Source: AC-37 sp036389835
Lineage (GTDB): Bacteria; Actinomycetota; Thermoleophilia; Solirubrobacterales; Thermoleophilaceae
Length of the DNA stretch: 64,000 nt
Reading direction: 5' to 3'
Assembly (NCBI GenBank): GCA_036389835.1
Contig: DASVWC010000055.1
Span: 10,074-74,073, forward strand
Position numbers and translations under genes: made by a program. Numbering within the stretch: the first letter of the stretch is position 1; the number at the start of each line of letters is the position of its first letter. This document shows, piece after piece, positions 36,201 to 43,530 of this stretch. The notes under the pieces were generated by a model that saw only the letters and a list, made by a program, of their open reading frames with translations, was not told the origin of the DNA and ran no database searches.

Positions 36201-36800
36201 GAGGCGCGCGACGCCGCCCCGGTCCACGACCGCGTGACGCTCGGCGAGGTAAAGGTCGGCAAGGGCCAGGTGCGGATCCTCGGCGGCGCGCTGCCCCAGC
36301 CCACGACGGAGTACAACCACCCGTACGGCCTCGAGCCCTACGCGCTGACCTACACCGGGTTCATCCTCGTGCGCAACCTGCTCGAGGTGCCGAGCATCCT
36401 CTCGTCGCCGACGATCGGCGGGCGCTTCCTGATCTCCGGCCGCGCCGTGAAGATGCGCAAGAACGCGGCGGCCGTGCGGGTCTCGTGCCGGCGGCCGTTC
36501 AGGTGCACGGGGCGGCTCACCCTCCAGACGGTCGTGCGCCAGCGCAGCCGCAAGACGCGCAAGGTCGTCAAGCGGCGGGTCACGCTGGGGTCGGTGAAGT
36601 TCAACATCGGGAACAAGCAGCGCAACCGCGTGCTCCAGGTGCCGATCGCGAAGTCCGCGCGCAAGTACGTCCTGCGCACGCGGCGCGTGAACGTGCTCGC
36701 CACCGCGCCGATCAAGTTCGCGGACGGCAAGCGCGGGACCGCCCGCAACGACTTCTGGCTCTACCGGCCGACGTCCAGGGCGCTCCGCGCGAGGCGCTAG
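33255..36800 (+). CDS. Very large secreted M14 zinc carboxypeptidase, copy 2
   Basis: This 1,181-residue paralogue follows copy 1 after 37 bp and has the same domain order: signal peptide, M14 domain (SIHGIERAGAEGG, DDLHGQAED, GNGVDLNRDW, DGIDNEMSFSH), PPC-like domain (DDFDMYLYRK), GGNLVLTDGALRALP and a basic C-terminal domain. TTG 33255 aligns base for base with the TTG of copy 1, and both share TGCTTCAAT upstream. It probably trims peptides outside the cell. The pair looks like an old tandem duplication: the catalytic regions are close while the linkers have diverged. Confidence 0.86.
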   Translation: MRGTARIGVTVRAALTAVSLCALALAAPAGASPVADTQEEYTALGRVFPDPLAGCQNAGSSPCSPFAQGNVPATQFVGYEEFIAGLRFLNSKPEWRRYLEVWPLDGKIGDGSGTKPGNDMFPGNTLDSIEFKPRSDFESAGIATSGTGRRRSDLIVARVTDENVPDKGKKRYTLSLSIHGIERAGAEGGIRAIEDLVTAGTLGTAGRPILPKDAGPSPTFGETLRNTIIYFTFPNPDGWRRGSVSEGGVFFQRYNGNGVDLNRDWADIGFQHRYYSATSEPETRAFDSFYRNVEASSGQFTAGDDLHGQAEDDALSFTLLPHGRHDYSKDLRIRNSAIKIHNATYEMVKWSPIVQPNDAPRGGNPVGCAPGAIGDNCAKIYGQTWGTVYDTINYTTAGTLGDWFDSSTGLGADGIDNEMSFSHLDKNIVFDPHTEQMHVDGNKALIYAHVSSMLNPASGRFDAPGRKGYVPNTRLKRSARSAPPPPEGTVPQATVGPENFAGTYSFKVKEGDQPPGGADGGKKIFNGGMRIDVRGLNAQGVGASAVSLAVQCRGCDKHRERAAQAGDEWVTVGEDFNQSPLYAQAGLTVAINNPQTTFTDKAGKPQPVEWRAVLSPGEPASVEIHFSSGPAADDGNTGGDDPPNLAAYDVANTDLFPALNRDMEPGVPDFESVDPSAVIGGRKKLDGLDSLVLADDPFPSYKGSYGVNLVGQKPDDFDIASSPTVPGAYDPSTPADERTPGTYTLKEFKLAEGQAAGGAKVRIDWASETDDFDMYLYRKLDNGKLLLIGSSHNAQLDTNWEEIDLKQPIGAGTYQLYVDNFAAVNPTWSGKVSFRPVEPTPSGSASDADKGKWLAAVRKWVEGGGNLVLTDGALRALPELTSIPPEAIARTTVYAGQVTFDSEPGKSTVKDPLAQKPVTIEQPGARFNIGNRRQIFEPTPLGFPIQPDTRSNADASFAYQWHVDKAAFEAAGGRVAGTSVDAEARDAAPVHDRVTLGEVKVGKGQVRILGGALPQPTTEYNHPYGLEPYALTYTGFILVRNLLEVPSILSSPTIGGRFLISGRAVKMRKNAAAVRVSCRRPFRCTGRLTLQTVVRQRSRKTRKVVKRRVTLGSVKFNIGNKQRNRVLQVPIAKSARKYVLRTRRVNVLATAPIKFADGKRGTARNDFWLYRPTSRALRARR

Positions 36801-36814
36801 GCCCCCGGCGCCCA

Positions 36815-36820
36815 TAGACT
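36815..36820 (+). promoter_or_regulatory. -10 box of a likely leaderless promoter
   Basis: TAGACT lies 8 nt before the GTG at 36829, between the second carboxypeptidase stop and the small membrane gene. Confidence 0.45.
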
Positions 36821-36828
36821 CCCCTGCC

Positions 36829-37434
36829 GTGGCCAAGCAGCGGCAGCAGAAGATGACCATGCAGGCCGGAGCGCTCGGGGCGATCCAGAAGCTCGAGTCG
36901 CGCTCCGACGAGGAGCTGATGCGCGAGACCAAGCACCGAGCCGCGGCCCGCGCGATCCTCGGCGCCCGTGCGGCCGAGCGCTACGACGCCAAGCAGGCGC
37001 GCACCTACTTCAACGAGGCGCTGGCCGGCACGCCGCCGCGGGAGCGGCCGGCGCTGCGGCAGATGATGAAGGCGTCGCTCGCGCTCGCCGAGCGCCGGCC
37101 GGAGGAGCTACGCGAGGCGATGGAGTCGATGGGCCAGACGCCGCCCTCGAGCCGCCAGCTCCTGATCCTGCGGCTGATGGCCCTTATCTCGCCCCCGCCG
37201 GGCTCCAGCGTGCTGCTGCGCGCGCGCGGGATCGCGCTGCTGATCGCGATCGTCCTCGTGCTGATCGCGATCGGGTTCGGGCTGGCGAAGCTGGTGGCGC
37301 TCCCGTTCGGCGGCGTCGGCACCTTCGGCGGGATCCTGCTCGGGCTGCTGATCGTGGTCGCGATCCTCGGCCTGCTGACGCTGCTCGGGCGCCGCAGGCA
37401 GGCGAGGGCGCAGGCGGCGGCGAGAGCGGGCTAA
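36829..37434 (+). CDS. Membrane protein with helical N-terminal domain
   Basis: The 201-residue protein has a cytoplasmic helical N-terminal half with Glu/Arg/Ala-rich segments that look like TPR-type helices (AKQARTYFNEALAGTPPRERPALR). Two membrane helices follow near 140-190 (GIALLIAIVLVLIAIGFGL and FGGILLGLLIVVAILGLLTLL) and then a basic tail. No family is recognised. Its TAA stop overlaps the convergent thioredoxin stop by three bases. Confidence 0.7.
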   Translation: MAKQRQQKMTMQAGALGAIQKLESRSDEELMRETKHRAAARAILGARAAERYDAKQARTYFNEALAGTPPRERPALRQMMKASLALAERRPEELREAMESMGQTPPSSRQLLILRLMALISPPPGSSVLLRARGIALLIAIVLVLIAIGFGLAKLVALPFGGVGTFGGILLGLLIVVAILGLLTLLGRRRQARAQAAARAG

Positions 37435-38183
37435 TACATCGCCGCCGAGAAGCGGCGGCGGTGCTCGCGGGCGAGCGGGTCGCCCGGCCCGAGCTCGGTG
37501 AAGATCGCGACCATCACCTTGCGGATGTCCTCGCGCGCGTCCTCGTCCACCCCGGCGAACGCCTCCTGCAGCGATTCGAGGGCGGCCGCGCGGTCGTCGC
37601 CGTCCCAGGCGGCGAAGGCGGCTTCGAGGCCGCCGTCGTCGCGCGACAGGCGCGCACGGGCGGCCAGGCCGGCGGCGGTGAAGTCGTGCTCGTGCGGCTC
37701 GAGGACCTCGATCGCGGCGTCGGCGTCGCCGCGCGCGAGGAGCAGCCGCCCCAGGGCGCGGGCCACGCTGGCGTTGCGCGGGTCGGCCTCGAGGGCCGCG
37801 CGCAGGTCGGCCTCGTCGCCGCTCTCGAGCGCGGCGTCGGCCTGCTGGGCCGCCTCGGACGGCACCAGCTCGTCGAAGAAGCGCTCGATCTGCGCCGGCG
37901 GGATCGCGCCGGTGAACTCGGCGACCATCTTGCCGTCCTTGAACGCCTTGACCGCTGGGATGCTCTGCACGCGGAAGGCCTGGGCGAGCCCCTGGTTCGA
38001 GTCGACGTCGACCTTCGCGAGATCCACCTTGCCCTCGCGGTCGCCCGCGGCCCTCTCGAGCGCCGGGCCGAGCCGCCGGCACGGGCCGCACCACTCGGCC
38101 CAGAAGTCGACGACCACCGGCACCTCGCGCGAGCGCTCGATCACGTCCCGCTCGAAGTCGGCCTGACTCACGTCGCGGACCAT
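37431..38183 (-). CDS. YbbN/CnoX-like thioredoxin with TPR tail
   Basis: The 250-residue protein has a thioredoxin domain (VVVDFWAEWCGPCRRLGPALE, active site CGPC) followed by helical TPR-like repeats (AALEADPRNASVARALGRLLLARGDADAAIEVLE). This is the domain order of E. coli YbbN/CnoX, a co-chaperone that protects proteins under oxidative stress; here the CGPC site is complete, unlike E. coli YbbN. Its ATG overlaps the stop of the cyclophilin gene, so the two folding factors are co-translated. Confidence 0.88.
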   Translation of the reverse strand: MVRDVSQADFERDVIERSREVPVVVDFWAEWCGPCRRLGPALERAAGDREGKVDLAKVDVDSNQGLAQAFRVQSIPAVKAFKDGKMVAEFTGAIPPAQIERFFDELVPSEAAQQADAALESGDEADLRAALEADPRNASVARALGRLLLARGDADAAIEVLEPHEHDFTAAGLAARARLSRDDGGLEAAFAAWDGDDRAAALESLQEAFAGVDEDAREDIRKVMVAIFTELGPGDPLAREHRRRFSAAMY

Positions 38184-38884
38184 CAGGACTCCTCGACCGT
38201 GACCTTCTCGATCAGCACGACCTGGGTGGGCTGCTCGGCCGCGTCGCCGAGGGCTCCGATCCGGTCCACCACCTCGGTGCCGTCGGTGACCTTGCCGACG
38301 ATCGCGTACTCGGCCGGCAGGCCGCGGTCGCCGGTCATCACGAAGAACTGGCTGCCGGCGGTGCCGGGCGGCTCGTCGCCGGCCTTCGCCATCGCGACGG
38401 AGTACTTCGGATAGGTGGCGTCCGCGGGCGGCTCGTCGACGGTCGAGTAGCCGGGGCCGCCCGTGCCGGTGCCGGTGGGGTCGCCGCCCTGGATCACGAA
38501 GTCCGGGACGATGCGGTGGAAGGTCGTGCCGTCGAAGAACCGCTGCTGCGCGAGCGAGACCAGCGACGCGGAGGCCTTCGGAGCGGTCTTGGGGTCGAGC
38601 TCGACCGTGAAGTCGCCGCAGCTCGTGGCGAAGACGAGCGAGTAGGTCTTGCCGTCGTCGAGGTCGCCCTTCGGCTTCTTGGCCGTGCGCTCCCCGCCCG
38701 ACGGCGCCTCGGCCTGCTCGCAGCCCTCGGCGGAGTCGGCCTCCGGGGCCGTCGTGGTGGGCGTGGCGGGCGCGGCCTCGCTGGGCGCCGCGGTGCTCGA
38801 GTCGCTCTTCGGCTCGTCGTCGTCGCCGCACGCGCCGAGCGCGGCGGCGAGGCAGATCGAGGCGATGACGAGCGTGCGTCGCAC
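38183..38884 (-). CDS. Cyclophilin-type peptidyl-prolyl isomerase, lipoprotein
   Basis: The 233-residue protein begins with a lipoprotein signal (VRRTLVIASICLAAALGACGDDD, lipobox LGAC), a Ser/Thr/Pro/Ala-rich spacer and a cyclophilin domain (FFDGTTFHRIVPDFVIQGGDPTGTG, GSQFFVMTGD). It would fold proteins on the outer face of the membrane. GTG 38884 is preceded by TACCCT 7 nt upstream, a leaderless layout. It is divergent from the HAD gene across only 25 bp. Confidence 0.92.
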   Translation of the reverse strand: MRRTLVIASICLAAALGACGDDDEPKSDSSTAAPSEAAPATPTTTAPEADSAEGCEQAEAPSGGERTAKKPKGDLDDGKTYSLVFATSCGDFTVELDPKTAPKASASLVSLAQQRFFDGTTFHRIVPDFVIQGGDPTGTGTGGPGYSTVDEPPADATYPKYSVAMAKAGDEPPGTAGSQFFVMTGDRGLPAEYAIVGKVTDGTEVVDRIGALGDAAEQPTQVVLIEKVTVEES

Positions 38885-38891
38885 GGCCGAC

Positions 38892-38901
38892 AGGGTAGCT
38901 T
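38892..38901. promoter_or_regulatory. Overlapping divergent -10 boxes
   Basis: TACCCT (minus strand, 38892-38897) lies 7 nt before the cyclophilin GTG and TAGCTT (plus strand, 38896-38901) lies 8 nt before the HAD GTG. The two boxes share two bases. The whole intergenic region is 25 bp, so each -35 region would fall within the other gene. Confidence 0.55.
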
Positions 38902-38909
38902 CACGGGTC

Positions 38910-39707
38910 GTGCCGATCTCGCCGTTCGTGGCCCAGTACGAGCAGCTCATCCTCGACCTCGACGGGTGCGTCTACGTCGGCGGCGAGGCCGTGCCCGGCT
39001 CGCCCGAGGCGATCGTGGCCCTGCGCGCGGCCGGCAAGCGGGTGGCATTCGCGACCAACAACCCGCGCAACTCGGGCGAGGACTACGTGCGGCGGCTGTG
39101 GGGGCTCGGGATCCAGGCGTCGATCGCCGACGTGGTGACCGTGGGCGGGGCCGTGCAGCACCTGCTCGCCGAGCGCTATCGCGGCCGGAAGGCCTTCGCG
39201 GTCGGCACGCCGGTCCTGAAGAAGCACGTCGCGGACTCGGGCGTCGGGCTCCTGAACGGGTCCGACCTCGCCACGCGCGCCGACGTGGTCGTGGTCGGCG
39301 GCACCGAGGACCTCGTCTACGACGACCTGCGGGTGGCGGCGCTCGCGCTGCGGCGGGGAGCCGACTTCCTGGCCACGAGCCGCGACCCCACCCACCCGAT
39401 GCCCGACGGGCTGTGGCCGGGGACCGGCGCGATCGTGGCGGCGCTCGAGTACTCGACCGGGCGCAAGGCGGCGATCGTCGGCAAGCCCGAGCCGCAGCTC
39501 TTCGTCACCGCCCTGGACCGGCTCGGCGACGGGCGCACGCTCGTGGTCGGCGACCGGCTCGACACCGATGTCGCCGCCGCCGCGAAGGCTCACCTCGACT
39601 CCGTGCTGGTGCTGAGCGGCGGCACGAGCGCGGCGGAGGCCGCCGCCGCGCCCGAGCCTAGGCCCGTGCGGGTCGCCATGGACCTGCGCGAGCTGGTGCT
39701 GGGCTGA
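38910..39707 (+). CDS. HAD-superfamily phosphatase (NagD/PgpH-like, class IIA)
   Basis: The 265-residue enzyme shows the class IIA HAD motifs: LDLDGCVYVGGEAVPGSPEA, FATNNPRNS, GKPEPQLF and VGDRLDTDVAAA. Relatives dephosphorylate p-nitrophenyl phosphate, phosphoglycolate or nucleotides; the substrate is unknown. GTG 38910 follows a TAGCTT box. Its TGA overlaps the ATG of the next small gene, suggesting a two-gene operon. Confidence 0.9.
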   Translation: MPISPFVAQYEQLILDLDGCVYVGGEAVPGSPEAIVALRAAGKRVAFATNNPRNSGEDYVRRLWGLGIQASIADVVTVGGAVQHLLAERYRGRKAFAVGTPVLKKHVADSGVGLLNGSDLATRADVVVVGGTEDLVYDDLRVAALALRRGADFLATSRDPTHPMPDGLWPGTGAIVAALEYSTGRKAAIVGKPEPQLFVTALDRLGDGRTLVVGDRLDTDVAAAAKAHLDSVLVLSGGTSAAEAAAAPEPRPVRVAMDLRELVLG

Positions 39708-39991
39708 TGGCGCGCAAGACGCACCACAAGCACTCGTCGAGCAAGGGCTACCGCAAGCTGCTCGACTCGCTGGCCGCGCTCGACGGCGTGCACCGCGTGG
39801 CGACCGGCCGCGTCACGCCCCGGATGGGGTCCGGCCGCCCCGTCGCCGCGATCTCGAAGGTGCGCCGGGTCGACTCGGGCCTCTCGATCACGATCAACAC
39901 CGACGGCGCGATGATCGACGCCTACGTGATCACCGACCGCCCCGCCGCGGTCGAGGCGGCGATGGCCGAGCGCGGCTGGACGGCGTCCTAG
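39707..39991 (+). CDS. Small conserved basic protein, DUF2103-like
   Basis: The 94-residue protein has a very basic N-terminus (MARKTHHKHSSSKGYRKLL) and a beta-rich core (SGLSITINTDGAMIDAYVITD). It resembles DUF2103, annotated as a predicted metal-binding family, but this is from memory and uncertain. It is co-translated with the HAD phosphatase and overlaps the next, convergent gene by 4 nt. Confidence 0.6.
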   Translation: MARKTHHKHSSSKGYRKLLDSLAALDGVHRVATGRVTPRMGSGRPVAAISKVRRVDSGLSITINTDGAMIDAYVITDRPAAVEAAMAERGWTAS

Positions 39992-40470
39992 GCGGCCAGG
40001 CGCCCCGGATCGACCCCGAGCAGCCGCGCGGCGTCCTCCGTCACGGTCAGGCCCGCCGCGGCGGCCGCGGCCAGGCCGGCGGCCGGGTCCAGGCCGCGGT
40101 GCTCGTGCAGGTGCGCCGCGCAGACCGCCGCCACGAAGTCGGTGTGGCGGTTGCCGTGGATCGCGACCGCGCCGGCCCGCCGCAGCTCGCGGCGCAGCAG
40201 CGGGAGCAGCTCCTCGAGGGCATCGGCGCCCGCGGCGCACGACGCGACGGGCAGGTGGTGCCAGTCGAGCCCGGCCGCCTCGTAGCCGGGGATGTTGTGC
40301 CGCGTGGGCATCGTGGAGACGACCAGGCGCACACCGCGCTCGGCGAGGTACTCGATCTCCGCCTCGCGCCGTGCCGGGCGGTGGCTCCGCCCGCCGCCGC
40401 CCGGGCGCTCGAGCGCGCACAGCTTGCGCGGGCGCGCCCACCAGATTCGCTTGGGTCGTGTGGGTGTCAC
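39988..40470 (-). CDS. Dual-specificity-phosphatase-like protein lacking the catalytic Cys
   Basis: The 160-residue protein resembles a small tyrosine/dual-specificity phosphatase: REAEIEYLAERGVRLVVSTMPTRH then GYEAAGLDWHHLPV and a P-loop-like AVAIHGNRHTDFVAAVCAAHL. The usual HCxxGxxR[ST] loop is replaced by HGNRHT, with no Cys at the catalytic place. It is either a pseudo-phosphatase or a diverged member with another role. Its start is GTG 40470. It is convergent with the DUF2103-like gene. Confidence 0.6.
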   Translation of the reverse strand: MTPTRPKRIWWARPRKLCALERPGGGGRSHRPARREAEIEYLAERGVRLVVSTMPTRHNIPGYEAAGLDWHHLPVASCAAGADALEELLPLLRRELRRAGAVAIHGNRHTDFVAAVCAAHLHEHRGLDPAAGLAAAAAAGLTVTEDAARLLGVDPGRLAA

Positions 40471-40529
40471 GCCCCGCTAAGGCCCGGGCGCGGGAAGTTC
40501 TCCCCCCTCGGCACGCCGGGTCGCGGTCG

Positions 40530-40535
40530 TAGAAT
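40530..40535 (+). promoter_or_regulatory. -10 box for the lipid kinase operon
   Basis: TAGAAT lies 9 nt before the ATG at 40545 in the divergent intergenic region. It heads the lipid kinase-murT-methyltransferase-gatD operon. Confidence 0.5.
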
Positions 40536-40544
40536 CCCCGCCCG

Positions 40545-41435
40545 ATGGCCGACTCCCGCCGCCCGCTCGCGGTGCTCGTGAATCCCGCGGCGGCCGCAGG
40601 CCGCGCGCTCGCCGCGCTTCCCGAGGTCCGCGCCGAGCTCGAGCGGGCCGGGGCGGAGTTCCGGGTCGTCGAGACGGCGAGCGCCGACCATGCCCGCGAG
40701 CTGGCGGCGGCCGCTGCGGACGCTGGCGAGACGGTGGCCGCCCTCGGCGGCGACGGGTTCGTCGGCGCGATCGCGGGCGTGCTCTGCGGCTCGGAGACGC
40801 CGCTGGCGCTCCTTCCCGGCGGTCGCGGCAACGACCTCGCGCGCGTTCTGGGGATCCCGAGGGACCCTGCCGGCGCGGTGCGCGTGGCGCTGGAGGGCGT
40901 GGTGCGCCCGTTCGACGTGGCCGAGGCGAACGGGACGACCTACGTGGGCATCGCGAGCTGCGGCTTCGACTCCGAGTGCAACCGGGTAGCGAACGAGGCG
41001 AAGCTGATCAAGGGCAACCTCGTCTACCTCTACTCGGCGCTGCGCGTGCTCGCCGGCTGGAAGCACGCGGAGTTCGAGGTGGTCGTCGACGGCGACCGCC
41101 ACCGCTTCCGCGGCTACAACGTCCTCGTCGCCAACTCGAAGGCCTACGGCGGCGGCATGTACATCGTCCCGCACGCGGAGCTCGACGACGGCCTGCTCGA
41201 GGTGATGGTGACCACCGCCGAGGAGGGGAAGCTCGCCTTCGCGAGGGGCGTGCTCAGGACCTTCAGCGGCGCGCACGTGGACAACCCGGCGCTGCGGTTC
41301 CTGCGCGGGCGCGAGGTGGAGGTGAGCGCGGACCGCCCGTTCGAGGTCTACGCGGACGGCGACCCCGTCGCCGCGATGCCGGTGCGGATCCGCGTGGCCG
41401 AGCGCGTGCTGCGCGTGATGGTGCCGGCCCCCTGA
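40545..41435 (+). CDS. Diacylglycerol/lipid kinase family protein (DagK/YegS)
   Basis: The 296-residue kinase has the DAGK catalytic domain: AVLVNPAAAAGRALA, ETVAALGGDGFVGAIAGVLCG with the GGDG motif, and LLPGGRGNDLARVLGIP. The C-terminal beta domain includes SKAYGGGMYIVPHAELDDGLLEV. It phosphorylates diacylglycerol or a related lipid at the membrane face. Its stop overlaps the murT ATG, which ties lipid recycling to cell-wall synthesis here. Confidence 0.9.
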   Translation: MADSRRPLAVLVNPAAAAGRALAALPEVRAELERAGAEFRVVETASADHARELAAAAADAGETVAALGGDGFVGAIAGVLCGSETPLALLPGGRGNDLARVLGIPRDPAGAVRVALEGVVRPFDVAEANGTTYVGIASCGFDSECNRVANEAKLIKGNLVYLYSALRVLAGWKHAEFEVVVDGDRHRFRGYNVLVANSKAYGGGMYIVPHAELDDGLLEVMVTTAEEGKLAFARGVLRTFSGAHVDNPALRFLRGREVEVSADRPFEVYADGDPVAAMPVRIRVAERVLRVMVPAP

Positions 41436-42790
41436 TGCTGCGCCTGGCCGTGGGGCTGGCGCGGCTCGCACGGGCCGTCATCCGGCGCGCCGGCCGCGGC
41501 GGCACCACGGTCCCGGGGCGGCTTCTGCTGCGCGCCGACGGCCGTGCGATCGAGCGGCTCGGACGCCGGCTCGGCGGCGGCTCGGCCCTGATCTCGGCCA
41601 CCAACGGGAAGACCACGACCGCGTCGATGCTGGCCGGGGTGCTCGAGCGCGACGGCCGCGCCGTCGTGCGCAACCGTGCGGGCTCCAACATGCACTGGGG
41701 GGTCGCCACCGCGCTGATCGACGCGGGCCGCGCCGAGGGCGAGCTGGGGCTGTTCGAGGTCGACGAGGCCTGGCTCGACCGGATCGCCGCGCAGCTCGAC
41801 CCCGGCCTGCTGATCCTCGGGAACCTGTTCCGCGACCAGCTCGACCGCTACGGCGAGCTCGAGCTGCTGGCCGACCGCTGGGCGGACCTCGTCGCGGCGC
41901 GCGGCGAGCGGACCGCGCTGGTGCTCAACGCCGACGACCCGCTGGTCGCCGACCTCGGCCGCGAGCGCGGCCGGGTCACGTACTTCGGCGTGGAGGACGA
42001 CTCGCTCGCCCTCCCCGAGCTCCAGCACGCCGCCGACTCCAAGCACTGCCGCAACTGCGGGCGCGCGTACGCCTACGACGCGATCTACATGGGGCACCTC
42101 GGCCGCTACGCCTGCCCGGGGTGCGGCCGGGCGCGCCCCGCTCCGGACGTGGTGGCCACGCGCGTCGCGCTGCGCGGCATGGACGGCGCGGACCTCACGC
42201 TGCTCACGCCGGCGGGCGCGGCGGAGCTGCGGCTGCCGCTGCCGGGGCTCTACAACGTCTACAACGCGCTCGCCGCGGCTGCCGCCGCGCTGCACCTGGG
42301 GGTGCCGCTCGCGGCGGTGCGCGAGGGGCTCGAGGGGATGTCCGCGGTGTTCGGCCGCACCGAGCGGCTCTCGGTGGAGGGGCGCGAGGTCGCGATCCTG
42401 CTCGTGAAGAACCCGGTCGGGGCGAACGAGGTGCTGCGCACGCTCACCCTCGCGGGCGGGCCGATCGACCTCTGGATCGCCCTGAACGACCGGATCGCCG
42501 ACGGCCGCGACGTCTCGTGGGTGTGGGACGCGGACTTCGAGCTGCTGGCGGGGCGGGTGCGGCGGGTCACGTGCTCGGGCACCCGGGCCGAGGAGATGGC
42601 GCTGCGGCTGAAGTACGCCGGCATCGACGCCCCGATCGCCGTGGAGCGCGACCTCCCGCGCTCGCTCGACGCGGCCGTGGCCGACCGCGACGGCGGCGCG
42701 CCCCTATACGCGCTCCCGACCTACACGGCCCTGCTGGAGCTGCGCGACCTGCTCGCGGACCGCGGCCTGGCCTCGAGGTGGAGCGAGTGA
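41435..42790 (+). CDS. murT: Lipid II isoglutaminyl synthase, MurT subunit
   Basis: The 451-residue MurT has a Mur ligase ATP site (ISATNGKTTTASMLAG), the Cys4 zinc ribbon typical of MurT (CRNCG near residue 205 and CPGCG near 227) and the C-terminal DUF1727 domain (VKNPVGANEVLRTL). With GatD it amidates the D-glutamate of lipid II to D-isoglutamine in the cytoplasm. The partner gatD is not next to it: a methyltransferase gene lies between, with overlaps on both sides. Confidence 0.95.
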   Translation: MLRLAVGLARLARAVIRRAGRGGTTVPGRLLLRADGRAIERLGRRLGGGSALISATNGKTTTASMLAGVLERDGRAVVRNRAGSNMHWGVATALIDAGRAEGELGLFEVDEAWLDRIAAQLDPGLLILGNLFRDQLDRYGELELLADRWADLVAARGERTALVLNADDPLVADLGRERGRVTYFGVEDDSLALPELQHAADSKHCRNCGRAYAYDAIYMGHLGRYACPGCGRARPAPDVVATRVALRGMDGADLTLLTPAGAAELRLPLPGLYNVYNALAAAAAALHLGVPLAAVREGLEGMSAVFGRTERLSVEGREVAILLVKNPVGANEVLRTLTLAGGPIDLWIALNDRIADGRDVSWVWDADFELLAGRVRRVTCSGTRAEEMALRLKYAGIDAPIAVERDLPRSLDAAVADRDGGAPLYALPTYTALLELRDLLADRGLASRWSE

Positions 42791-43530
42791 GGGCGCCGCC
42801 CGCCGCCGACCCCGTCGTCTGGCACGACGTGGAGTGCGCCGCCTACGACGCGGACCTGGCCCTCTGGCGCGAGCTGGCGGCCGCCGTGGACGGACCGGTG
42901 CTCGACGTCGGCTGCGGCACCGGCCGCGTGGCCCTGGACCTCGCCGCGCGCGGGCACGAGGTGACCGCGCTCGACTACGAGCCCGAGCTCCTGCGGACGC
43001 TCGCGACGCGCGCGCGCGAGCGCGGGCTGCGCGTGCGCACCGAGGTCGCCGACGCGCGCTCGTTCGCCTTGGGGCGCGAGTTCGGCCTCGCGATCGCGCC
43101 GATGCAGGTGGTGCAGCTCCTGGGCGGCACGGCCGGGCGGCTGCGGTTGCTCGGCTGCCTGCGCGAGCACCTGCGCCCGGGCGCGACCTTCGCCGCCGCG
43201 CTCGCCGACCCGTTCGAGGGCATCGAGGTGGAGCACGCCGAGCCGCCGGTGCCGGACGTGCGCGAGCAGGACGGCTGGGTCTTCTCGAGCATCCCGCTGG
43301 CCGTCCGCGCGCTGGACGGCGCCACCGCCATCGACCGCCTGCGCCAGACCGTCTCCCCCGAGGGCGACTTCGAGGAGGCCGTGGCGACGATCGAGCTGGA
43401 CGACGCCCGGCCCGGGGAGCTCGAGCACCTCGGCGCGAGCATGCGCTTCCGTTCGCTGCCGCGCCGCCACGTCCCGGCGACCGGCGACTACGTCGGGAGC
43501 ACAGTGGTGATGCTGGAGCGGCTGCCGTGA
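42787..43530 (+). CDS. SAM-dependent methyltransferase within the murT-gatD operon
   Basis: The 247-residue protein is a class I methyltransferase with motif I PVLDVGCGTGRVALDLAARG near residue 38 and VTALDYEPELLRTL. The rest is typical of small-molecule methyltransferases (UbiE/Tam type). The substrate is unknown. Its GTG overlaps the murT stop and its stop overlaps the gatD GTG. Being wedged between two obligate partners suggests either a cell-wall-related methylation or simple insertion into the operon. Confidence 0.85.
   Translation: MRAPPAADPVVWHDVECAAYDADLALWRELAAAVDGPVLDVGCGTGRVALDLAARGHEVTALDYEPELLRTLATRARERGLRVRTEVADARSFALGREFGLAIAPMQVVQLLGGTAGRLRLLGCLREHLRPGATFAAALADPFEGIEVEHAEPPVPDVREQDGWVFSSIPLAVRALDGATAIDRLRQTVSPEGDFEEAVATIELDDARPGELEHLGASMRFRSLPRRHVPATGDYVGSTVVMLERLP

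Noticed and set aside
29522..36932. Very long minus-strand reading frames (over 1,200 codons) opposite the carboxypeptidase genes
   Set aside because: They are antisense shadows created by the strong GC bias at third positions. They consist of Arg/Val/Glu/His-rich low-complexity sequence with no motif, while the plus strand encodes clear M14 proteins.
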